Below are positions 25,801 to 37,800 of a DNA stretch of 64,000 nucleotides, one piece after another. The stretch is from Brachypterus glaber. Lineage: Eukaryota; Arthropoda; Insecta; Coleoptera; Kateretidae. The notes below the pieces were generated by a model, which saw only the letters and a program-made list of their open reading frames with translations, did no database searches and had not been told where the DNA came from. The translations under genes were made by a program, and so were the position numbers. Within the stretch, counting starts at the first letter, position 1. Each line of letters begins with the position of its first letter. The stretch lies in assembly GCA_958510825.1 (NCBI GenBank), contig OY294048.1, forward strand, positions 17,625,589-17,689,588. The letters are read 5' to 3'.

Positions 25801-28800
25801 AACAAAAATAAATCAAATTTAAAAAACAAAAAATAGGAAAGCTTTTTGTTTCCTATTAACTAAAAAAAATAACGTTTAAAATTGCCAAACAAAGATCTAC
25901 ATTAATAACATAAATTATAAACTTTTAAATATTATAGGTAGGGTTCAAAATAAATTACTTTAAGTAATCGTAATATGACTGAAAAATACAGGAGAAACAG
26001 GAAGATAATAGTATATTACGCACCGAGTACGCGAACCTAGTTTTCAGTGCAAGAGAGTGCTTATTTTTTTATGAGGTGCAGCCGAGTAAAAAATCTCTCG
26101 AAGTCCACCGAAATAGTTTGCGTCGAGGTCCGTATACTATTTTTTCTACGACCTAAACATCCAAAAGACGCAAAAATTGTCTTAAAATATTAATTTGTCA
26201 ATTTAAGGTTATGTGTTTCACGTTTACTCATTTTCTGACAGCAGATGTAAAATCAACTAATTTTCACTTTTCAACCATTGTCATAGGCAATGGGTGGAAA
26301 ATAGGCACTAACTACTAGCTAGGTTGTAGGAAAATAAATGTTACTTATTATGACACGTGGGGTGTCAGAAACCCCAGGCGACTTCAAAAGGACGTGGCCT
26401 CTAATGCTTCAATATTCATACTGCCGTTCATGCTACACTGTGCAAAGTAAAAAGCGATTGAAAGGTACTGAGGCGCTGTCTTCGCTTGGCGCGAAAATAA
26501 AATAGTTGCGGAGTTATATTTGGACTCTGGGGTTTGTGACACCCCACGTGTCAGACGCCGGGTTAAAAAGAAATAATTAAAAACTGATTTTAAAACAAAT
26601 AAAAATTGGTCTAATTCCATCCTATTATCGCAATTTCTCTATGTAAGAATTACCAGTTAAAAAAAAAAGATAATTCCGTTCGATTTTTTTCTTAACTTTT
26701 GAACGAGTTAACATATCGACTTCAAATTTATAACTCTTAAATAAGATAATTTAGACTATATTTTATCATATATTTAATACTTTACAATTTTAAAATGTGA
26801 GCAGGGGGCATGGGGGACATTTTTTTAAATGGAAAGGGGGTTCGTGTGATATATCATTTTAAAGAAAATAAAATTCTCTATTGGATTATATTTTTTTAAA
26901 TTTTTTAAACAATTTTTTTAAGGTTTTTATTTTACAATTTTTTGTAAATTTTTATTTATGTCAATTAAAACTAGTTTAACAGTATAATTTACGTTTTTCA
27001 TCAAGAAATTAGTAATTTTTAAAAAAATGTTTGATTTTTTTAGAGAAATGGTGACAAAAATAGCCTTGAAAATATTTTAACCCAAAAAAAAAATGTTTAA
27101 AAAAATTAAAAATTATAGTCGAATGAAGTATTTCATAAGCTTTAAAATGATGTATCACACGACCCCCACATTTTAAGAGCTAAAAGTATAAAATATAGGC
27201 TAAAAGTTAGTTAAAGTTGTCTTATTTAAGAGTTCTAAATTTGAAGTCCATATCTCAACTCGTTCAAAAGTTAAGAGGGGAGGGGGGGTGACTGTTGGAG
27301 CGCTCTGTATATCTAAGTGTGCACAATCTCATTACCTATGTTACGTATTTAGCCCAAAATCCGTTATGTGTACTCTCTTATTATATTATTCACAGCGCCT
27401 GCGCTAGAATAATATACGGTAGTTTCTAATTTCCCAAAACCGCCAAAAAAGTCCTAGACAAAAAAATCTTGGATACAAATGTGTTTCATGAAAAAATAAG
27501 AAACTTTGAAAATATACGTCTGTCCGTCTGTGTGCCTATTCACAAGCTCGCATAAGAACATAAAACATAACAATGCGATGCCGTAATTGGCTTGATGTGC
27601 CACCATGTATCTTGTAAGCCAATCACGGCATCGCATTCTTATGTTTTATGTTCTTATGCAAGCTTTTGGACATGCCTTGTCTGATGTCATGTTTTTTGTA
27701 GATAACTCAAGAACGAATAATCCGATCGACTCCGAATTTTCAGGAAAAATTAAGTTCTATGGGGGGAAGATCCCTATTGGTTTGGACTTTTAATTAATCC
27801 CCACAAAAAAAAAAACAAAAAAGTTATAGGGGGTTCAACTCAAAAAAAATAAATAAAATAAAACTATTATTATTTTGGAAATTTTTTTTTTTCGACTTTT
27901 TTTTTTGAAAAAATATTTTTTAATAATTTTTCTTTTTTCGCAAAAAGAAAATACAAAAAATTGAAAATTTTTGATTTTTTTTAAAAGATATTTTTTTTTA
28001 ATTTTTCGTTTGTCACAAAAATGTCTTTTGAGAAAAAAAAATGTATTTTTTTTATTTTTTTGAAAATATTTTTTTAACCCGGCGTCTGACACGTGGGGTG
28101 TCACAAACCCCAGAGTCCAAATATTACTCCGTAACTATTTTATTTTCGCGCCAAGCGAAGACAGCGCCTCAGTACCTTTCAATCGCTTTTTAATTTGCAC
28201 AGTGTAGCATGAACGGCAGTATAAATATTGAAGCATTAGAGGCCACGTCTTTTTGAAGTCGCCTGGGGTTTCTGACACCCCACGTGTCATAATAAGTAAT
28301 ATTTATTTTCCTACAACCTAGCTAGTAGTTAGTGCCTATTTTCCACCCGTTGCCTATGACTGGTTGAAAAGTGAAAATTAGTTGATTTTTTACATCTGCT
28401 GTCAGAAAATGAGTAAACGTGAAACACATAACCTTAAATTGACAAATTAATATTTTAAGACAATTTTTGCGTCTTTTGGATGTTTAGGTCGTAGAAAAAA
28501 TAATATACCGACCTCGACGCAAACTATTTCGGTGGACTTCGAAAGATTTTTTACTCGGCTGCGTCTCATAAAAAAATAAGCACTCTCTTGCACTGAAAAC
28601 TAGGTTCGCGTACTCGGTGCGTAATATACTATTATCTTCCTGTTTCTCCTGTATTTTTCAGTCATATTACGATTACTTAAAGTAATTTATTTTGAACACT
28701 ACCTATAATATTTAAAACTTTATAATTTATGTTATTCATTTAGATCTTTGTTTGGCAATTTTAAACGTTATTTTTTTTTTAGTTAATAGGGAACAAAAAG

Positions 28801-31800
28801 CTTTCCTATTTTTTTTTTTTAAATTTGATTTATTTTTGTTAACCGATTAAAAATAAACATATATGTATTTAAGATTTTTAAAATTATTTTTAGGTATATT
28901 GTATATTGTATAACTCGAATATTTTACTACATTTTATATAAAATTTATTAAATAAAGCAAAAACGGTCCCATTTATTGTTGGGGTTTATTACACCCCACC
29001 TGTCGTTACTTGTAAAACTAAACCACCTGTCAGACGCCGGGTTAAGTATTTGGGAAAATGCAATCAATATACCATTTACTGTAAGTAATATGTAATGGAA
29101 TGCGTAGCATTACATATCTTGTTTATACCTTAATTGAAAAGTTTGGATTATATCCCCATCAATCTGTATAAATGTATTAGACTGAGCAAACATAAATTTT
29201 GTATCATTTCCGGTTTCTGGAAATGTCAGTTGAGGTCCTCTCAAAACTCCAGGAACTATTTTAACATTAGTTTTTGAATTTCGACCTGAAATTAAATGAA
29301 AACATAATGATCTGACTGCAATAAAAAAAATTAAAATAGTCTGTATTTAGACGATAAAAAACGTAGGGGAAAGTGGTGATGTTTCGACCTCTTATAAAAT
29401 ATTTAATAAATTATTTTATTTTATTTTATTTTTTTACAATAATCTATAGTGTAATATGTTTTCTATTAAATAATATAGTACAGGTTGTATTAATTTAAAG
29501 AATAATTATTTTTTAAATTAAAATAAAAATAGTTACATTTGGTTGAAACATCCCTCTAGGGTGGGAGGTTTCGACCAGATGGCGGGGATGATTAAACCAG
29601 GGTAAATAAAATTATAAATTTTATTAACATATTTATATTTATTATAATAATAATTATTAATACTTTATATTATAGTTCTAATATAGTTATAAAAATATAG
29701 AACCAACATTAAAATGAACCAAAAATTATTAATGTTTTATTAAAAATAACTAGAACATGAACAAATAATATTGGACTAACATTAAAAGGAACCAAAAACT
29801 ATTTAACTAATATAAAAAAAACAATATAAAAATACCTAGTAAGTAGTAGGTAATCTGAAAATACGAACCAATATTAAAAGTATATTGGAAAACGGATTGG
29901 ATTTTTAATATGATTTTAATTTATCGAATGTTCCATCCAGTGGTAGAATCATCCCTATATGCTCATATTTTAAATAATATGATGGTACCCGGTAAAATAA
30001 ACGAATTAGGTTAGGCTCAGTGCATGAAAATGAAGCCAATAAAACACTTGTTTAATCATATAAAACCGATTTTGAGTAGATTTTACCACTAGGAAACTGA
30101 TTTTCACAAAAAATTGATTTTTTCGTAATTTTTCTTAGATTTTTCCGAATTTGACCAAACTTTAACTACACACTATAGCCACTAAACTTATTAGTTGACA
30201 CTACTGGAAGCACGCAAAATTTAAATAGTTTTTAAATAAAATCAAATGGTTGAATCCTCCCACTGGTCGAAACACACCCACTCTCTCCTAGTTATAAATA
30301 CGGCATTTTTTATTATCTGTTAAATGCAGAGCGTTTACAAATAAGAACAAAAATAAGTACCGAAAATATTGCCAAGATTTAGAAAAAAACCACATAACCT
30401 AGAAAACTTACTGCTTTATATTTATGTTTATGTGGAATGGGGAATTTCAAAAAACAAGTTTTTTTATGTTTATAGGCCCCTTGTCGTAAAAAATACTGTA
30501 GCTAAATTCTGTGTCAAAGGAGGATATCGGGTTTTGGGCCATCGGCCGTCGTTCATAAGATTTTGCACAGACACGGGTCTTTAAAAAAGACTTAATTTGC
30601 CAAATTTTTAGCTCCCAAACCATTCCGGAACACCTTCAAAATAGCTCCCGAATAGGTGAATTTTGGTTTGAAAAAGTCATTAAATGACTTTTTCAAAAAG
30701 AAAAAATAAATCTGACAACAGGGCACATTATTAAGTAGTATAAATAATTTAGTTCTCCTCGTCATTTTTGACATCACAAATAACTTGTGTCAGTAAATTG
30801 TTAAATAAAATAAAATAGTTTTATAGAAATAGAAACTGATTTAAAGAATTTATTATGTATTATACTACATATGTACAGTATACAAGATATAACAGTTATT
30901 TAATAAGGAAGAAACTCTCCGAACGGGTAAATTAGATCAAAATAGATTACAGATTATAAAGAAAGTGCATGGAATGATTGTATATAACACTGCAGTACTG
31001 ATCTATTCTTTTTATGAAAGAACAATTATAATGGAATGGTTTGGAATAGATTTGTTGCATTAAAAATTATTTGTAAAGTTATCAGTGTAGTATTTTTATC
31101 ATAAATAATATAAAATATCTGTGTACCCTATTGAAAATGACGGGTCTGGGCGGGTATAAATGTTTCACAAACCGGACTTTAGCGGGTGAAGTTCATCCGC
31201 TTAAGTCCAGTTTGTGCACCATTTATACCCGCGTAGACCCGGCATTTTCAACAGGGGAGGTCCTGAACAACTTTAAATAAATAAATAAATAAAATATTCT
31301 CCGTCCGTAGACTTTGAGGTTGGTGTTTATTTAGTTTTAATATGGGTTTAAAAGTTAAAACTGATTTAAATTCAAGGTTTTTTTCATGAAGAAATTGGAA
31401 ACAAAATTCATGAATATGAGAATTCCTTAAGGAAAATTATGTAGTGTATAGTGTTAGAAATAGAGCCAGTAGTTTTATATTTAGTATTTATTAGAACACT
31501 TTTCACAGTTAACGATAAGAAGTATGTAAGTATATGTTTTACGTATGTACGTTGAATGTTCAGCAGCGTCTGATCTTTCTAGTTAACACTTCCCCTATTT
31601 CTGCCGATCCCCTCCTTTAGCCAATCTCAGCGCTTGAGGTGCACCGAGCCTGGAAGGTGCTGCCACCACTGCAACTGCGTCCACTTAAGTAACTAACGAT
31701 GGGACAGATCCGTATTCAGGGAAATGTGTCACTAACATTCGGCCATCCTGCTGCATATTCGTCCTCGAATATAACTGAAATTGAATAAACACCCAGTGAC

Positions 31801-34800
31801 TAGGCAATGCACTTACTCGATATATTGAACTCAGCATTGGTACAACTACTCGAATAAGCCTATGTATACAATAACTAGTGCTCAGCAACGGAGCCTACCA
31901 CCTAAACAGGCGTATGTATAAACCATAGCTCAGCACCGGAGCCTACCACCTAAACAGGCGTATGTATAAACCATAGCTCAGCACCGGAGCCTACCACCTA
32001 AACAGGCGTATGTATAAACCATAGCTCAGCACCGGAGCCTACCACCTAAACAGGCGTATGTATAAACCATAGCTCAGCACCGGAGCCTACCACCTAAACA
32101 GGCGTATGTATAAACCATAGCTCAGCACCGGAGCCTACCACCTAAACAGGCGTATGTATAAATCACAGCTCAGCACCGGAGCCTACCACCTAAACAGGCG
32201 TATGTATAAACTTTAGAATTGTATAAATGAACTCACCTACTGTTCAAAAACTTTGTAAGGTTTCATGTTTTCAAAGCCCACCACTGCTTCATATGGAATT
32301 TGAGATCTGGTCGTAAACATGTCCTCCTTCACTCTATATCTGTCACTTCCTAGAACTTCAACCACTTTGAAAGGACCTCTGTACTTCGCTAAAAGTTTCT
32401 TACTTTCTCCAGTAGCTGGATGACTTGTAATTCTAGTCAACACTAGATCACCAACAGAATACGTTCCAGCCTTGCATCTCTTTTTATTAAAATACTCGTT
32501 TTGCAGTATCCTATTTTTCTCTAGATTGTGTGAGGCTTCTTCACGGATTTTTGTTACATCCACCACCTTATCATCTTCATCACTTTCATGCAAATCGGTA
32601 CTCATCCTTAACTTTACACCAAATAGGAGTTCAGCCGGGGTCTGTCTTGTCGTCTTGTTTATTGTACTATTTATCCCTTGTTGAACTTGAATCAGGTTTG
32701 TATCCCAAGTTTTGGAATTTTTATTAAAATTACTAGTGGCTAAAGCATCCAGAATCGTCCTATTCGCCCTTTCAACCTGTCCGTTGCCTCGTGCCATACC
32801 AACGGCTGTTATAAACAGTCGAATCTTGCGATCCTTGCAGAAATTATCAAATTCTCCAGAAGTAAAAGCGCTTCCAGCATCAGTAATTATCCTCCGTGGG
32901 TACCCAAAGAACTCAAAAATACTATCTAATGCCTTTATAACATTTACGGCCTTCGTATCAGGCACAGCTCGAATAAAAACGAACTTAGTAAAAGCATCTA
33001 CTACGTTTAATAAATAAGAATTTTTATTTTTTGTGACAGTAAATGGACCGAGATGATCCAGGTGTAGGGTGTGCAAGGGCTTGGCGTATTTTGGTATAGA
33101 GTAAAGAAATCCGGGCTTTTTGCCAGAAGGAACTTTGTGATATAAACAAGGAAGACAACATTTAATGTATTTCGAGACAAATCTCCGCATTTTAGGAAAC
33201 CAGTAATTTTGGCGGATACGTTCCAAAGTTTTATCAAGTGCAAAATGGCCGATATCATCATGATTCATTTTGACAATCTGCCACCTGCACTTCCTTGGTA
33301 CAACCCAACGTCTTCCGTAATCCGTAATTCTATAAATTCTATTACCCCTTAGATCGTAATCATTAAAAATTGCTCTATTATTTTCAATATCACCTGATAA
33401 CAACACTATTTTAATTTGTTCAATTTTATTATCTTTTTCCTGTGCATGGAGAAGCCAATCATCCTCAGAAATTTCACAAATGTTCTCGACTACGCCCTCT
33501 ACAGGAGGATTGCGACTAAGAGCGTCAACGTGTTTCATACTGGTTCCCGGGCGATGGCGCATCTCGTACTGAAACATTTGAAGCGAAAGGATCCACCTCG
33601 CAACTCTAGGCACAGTTGCTTGGTTTATGATTGTGTTCTTTACCGCATTACAGTCAGTTATTACAACAAATGGACTACCAATTAAATAATGTCTAAAACG
33701 ATTCAGCGTTTGAACAACCGCAAGTAATTCGAGTTCATATGAATGATAGTTTTTTTGTTCTTTAGTTGTACACTTGCTGTAATAAGCAATAGGTTTTTCC
33801 CCATTTTCAGTTTTCTGTACGAGAATACCAGCCAGGCCGTCCCTACTTGCATCTGTATAAACGATGCATTGTAGTTTTGGATTAAAAATTGTCAAAACCG
33901 AATTGGAAGTAATAGCGTTTTTAAGTAGCTCAAACGATTTATTTTGTTCATCCTTCCAAATCCAGGGTTGACTCTTTTTAAACAGTAATGTTAAAGGATT
34001 GGCATTTCTTGCAAAATCTGGTATAAATTTCCTAAAGTACCCGACTAAGCCTATAAATTGACGTAGCTGGTGTACTGTTTTTGGTAATGGAAAATTTTTA
34101 ACTGAGTCTATTTTTAATTCATTGGGAGAAATGCAGTTTTTTGTAATATTATACCCTAGAAATTTAACTTTTGTCTGCAAGAAAGCACACTTAGCGATTT
34201 TAATTGTTAGGCCGTATTCTTGTAGTACCGAAAGAACTTGTTTTAGCTTAAAAAGACCTTCGTCAATTGTTTTAGAAGGAATTAATATGTCGTCCATATA
34301 AATTAATATACCTAGGTGCCTTAAGGGCTCAAAAATAACTGTCATAAATCTCATAAACTCATATGGCGCGTTAGTAAGACCAAATGGGCATCTTAAATAC
34401 TCAAATAACCCAAATGGGGTTATAAACGCTGTCTTATGAATAGAATCTGAATGAACGGGTATTTGATGATAACCAAGGGCTAGATCTATGACTGTAAAAT
34501 ACACATAGTCTGATAATTGATCAACAAGTTCATCTATTAAGGGCATAGGGAATATTCTTTTAACTGTTTTCTTATTTAGAGCTATATAATTGATGACCAT
34601 TCTTTTTTCACCGCCTTTTTTATCAACTAGAAGAACAGGGCTTGCATACGCAGACGTACTTTTTTGTATAATTTTAGCTTTCATTAGTTCATCTATTATT
34701 TTTCTTAGAATTTCTTTGTCTTTTTCTGACATTCTGTACGGTCTACATGTGACCGGTATGTCATCGATTAAATTAATGTTTATAGACGTAGAGGACACCC

Positions 34801-37800
34801 TACCCAAATCAGTCACATTCCTAAATATACACGATTTAAATTCGTTTAGAATACTTAAAAGTGAAGATTTTTCCGAACCGGTTAGCATTCCATGATTTAA
34901 TTTAAAATCAAAGATATTATTAACAGGTTTTGTTTCAAAATTTAATTGACCATTAACTTTTGAATAAATAACAGAATCATGTTCTGAGAAATTTCTACCG
35001 ATTAAAACATTATGTGAAAAAGAAATGTCGTCCAAAACGTAAAGTCTACAGGGAAGTTTTACGTCATCGACCTGAATAGTACATTCAACAAACTCATACA
35101 CTGAAGTGCCAAACCCTAAAAACCCTGACAAATTTACTTTTTCTTCCAATTTATAAATGGGTAAACATATTTCTAAAGCTACACTTTTTTGAATTATAGA
35201 ACAGTTGCTACCTAGATCTATAAACGCATGAAAAGGTTTTTCATTTATGAAAACCTTTTTATGAAACGCATTATTTGACGTAGCAATAAAATTAACTTCA
35301 TGTCAAGATTTTTTTATAGTATTTTGCGAACAAACGACCTGTAAATGTCCAACCTTACTGCAAAGGTGACAAACTTTATGCCTGCTGGGACAATCCTTTC
35401 TATAATGAGTATTTTTCCCACATGAAAAACAAGATTTACTATTTTTAGTACTTGCAGAAGTGTTTTCAGTACTTTTTAAAATATTTTCGTTCCGAACCTG
35501 CACCAATGGATCATTATTACAACCGTTATTTCTAGTTTGTAAATTAGTAAAATTATTTTGCGAATATTTTTCAAATTTATTTTGAGTACGGCCCTGATTT
35601 ACCGTTGGCGCATTTATATTACCTTGACTAAAAAGATTTTTATCAGAAAACTCGAAATTTTTATTGCGATAAATTTTACTTACACCCCCCACACCGGGTT
35701 TCATCTCGGTACGGTCCTGTGCGCTATTGAAAATTTTATTTCTCAGAAAACTTGATAATAAATTTAAATCACAAATATTTGCTGCTCCAACAGAAGAAGC
35801 AATATTTGGGTCGCCAATTGCACCCACAACCAAAGAAATTTTATCAGATTCTGTAAAATTTAAATTTAAATTTGAAATTTTTGACAGATGATTAAAATAG
35901 AATTCATAAAGGCAATCGCCATTTTTTGGTTTATGCGACAGCAAGTCGTTCAGCAGCTCAAACATATTTCTTTTTGCAGAAAATGTAGTACGAAGCATGA
36001 ATTTCCACTTTTCCCACGAAAATGTGGGCCAAGCTGGGTCTGTTTTTAAGATATTGTTGTACCAAATCAAAGCAGTGCCACGTAATTTACTATGTGCTTG
36101 AAATATTGTGGAATTTTCGTTCCACCTATATGTCTTAGCTAGGTAATCAACAATCTCAAGCCACGCCATTGCATCATCTTTTAACGGATCAAATTCTGGT
36201 AGAATTGTCGAATTCATCGTCACAAATTGAGCAGTATTATTAGAAAAATTACTCACCCCGGCTGTAGTACATGGTGGTGGTGTATAGGATCTTACATGTG
36301 AACTCTCTACCTTTTTGTGTCGGCCATTTTCTCTCGATTCCGTACTTGAACTAGAACTCGATCTAGACCTTTTTGAATGCTTTCGTTTCTTGTGCCTTTT
36401 TGTGGAAGACCGCGGCATTCTGAACCACTTCTGATGTTAGAAATAGAGCCAGTAGTTTTATATTTAGTATTTATTAGAACACTTTTCACAGTTAACGATA
36501 AGAAGTATGTAAGTATATGTTTTACGTATGTACGTTGAATGTTCAGCAGCGTCTGATCTTTCTAGTTAACACTTCCCCTATTTCTGCCGATCCCCTCCTT
36601 TAGCCAATCTCAGCGCTTGAGGTGCACCGAGCCTGGAAGGTGCTGCCACCACTGCAACTGCGTCCACTTAAGTAACTAACGATGGGACAGATCCGTATTC
36701 AGGGAAATGTGTCACTAACAATAGGCGCGATTAGATGCTTTAGTTTCTTTAGAGAAAAAGTTTTCTCTCAAATTGGGTAAAGCAAGTTAAAACCTTGTAT
36801 TACCAATTAGTATACAGGGTTATTCTTTTAAATTTTTCTTTTTTGTGTGATGAAATAGAGTCATGCTTCTTTAAGCAAAGTTTTATCTAAGAACATAATC
36901 TACTTGCTGGTGTAATTTTCTAAATACTACCACTTCAGGGTTAACCGGAAATAACCCTAACTTGTTTTTTTTTAAATGGGATACCCTATATATTTTAGTC
37001 TCATTTGATTAAGGGCACAATTCTACAAAAAAACTTAAATACAATTACTATTCCAAAATAAACATTGGAAACAAAATTCATGAATATGAGAAAGAAAATC
37101 ATGCAGTGTATAGGCGCCATTCGATGCTCTTAGTTTCTTTAGAGAACCCGTTTTCTCTCAGATTGGAAAAAGCAAATCAAAACCTAGTATTGCCAATTAG
37201 TATATAGTTGCTCTAATATATTATGCAAGCTGGAAATGTGTGAAAAGAAGAACAAGAAGAAACTGTACCATAACATTTTATAATCACCATACGCAATTTT
37301 CGTACAGGAAATCTCCCTTAAATTAAGATTTTTTATCCCCTTTAAATTAGTTTCTCGCTTCAAGTTTGTATAGGTTATACTAATGTTGTTCATAAAGTTC
37401 CAGATATATCACATAAAAACTCTTTTTACTCTTTGTACCCATCGCATCCAAAACATTTTATCAAAAATTTACTTGACAATTAGTTTTTATTCAAGTCATG
37501 TCAAAAAGGCTCGACTTTTCATGTCAGAAAAGCTTGACTAGTTGACTTTGTCTCGTAATCAAAAGCAATATTGCCAAGATGTACATTTTTGGTTAATTTT
37601 ATTAAAATATTTTCTTTAACAATTACTACTAAATAAACAGTTTAAATTGATTAATTCTCCATTTCTCATCAATTTAAACCTAAAAACAAAAAACTTTTAA
37701 TGTGGCCCAAAATACCCCCCTATAACGATATCCTCCTTTCAGCTCAAAAAAATATAAGGTTCACTTCTTTTGAAAATTGGAACAAATTAAAAATTATATA

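Larger units (their letters stand above)
26567..28073. other. Spacer between the two piggyBac-like MITEs
   Basis: Holds a foldback of the AACTTTTGAACGAG family (about 26690-27275), a short MITE (27545-27667), a CTGTC-type repeat piece (27515-27780) and a T/A-rich low-complexity run (27790-28070). No gene is seen; Lys/Phe-rich ORFs in the low-complexity part are not credible. Confidence 0.7.
31448..36724 (-). mobile_element. Complete Ty3/gypsy LTR retrotransposon in axo intron 1
   Basis: Target duplication ATAG (31448-31451 and 36721-36724), then two 286-bp LTRs that I read as identical, starting TGTTAG and ending CTAACA. Between them are gag and pol on the minus strand, so the 5' LTR is the right one. 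Only 16 bases separate the 5' LTR from the gag ATG, so any primer-binding site must overlap the gag start; I cannot match it to a tRNA. A seven-copy 48-bp tandem repeat fills the space between pol and the 3' LTR. No env-like ORF. Identical LTRs mean a very recent insertion. The flanks belong to a repeat whose uninterrupted paralogue lies at 37064-37205. The element is in the same orientation as axo. Confidence 0.95.

Noticed and set aside
27835..28104. Lys/Phe-rich ORF on the minus strand
   Set aside because: It is low-complexity A/T sequence with no domain and lies between transposons.
31880..32215. CRISPR-like array of 48-bp repeats
   Set aside because: The repeats are contiguous with no unique spacers and lie inside a retrotransposon in a eukaryotic genome.
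32472..34895. Plus-strand ORFs opposite pol
   Set aside because: Shadow frames of the gypsy pol gene, without any domain of their own.
35149..35149. Pol starting at 35149
   Set aside because: That codon is TTG and the frame is open upstream through the protease active site to the gag stop.
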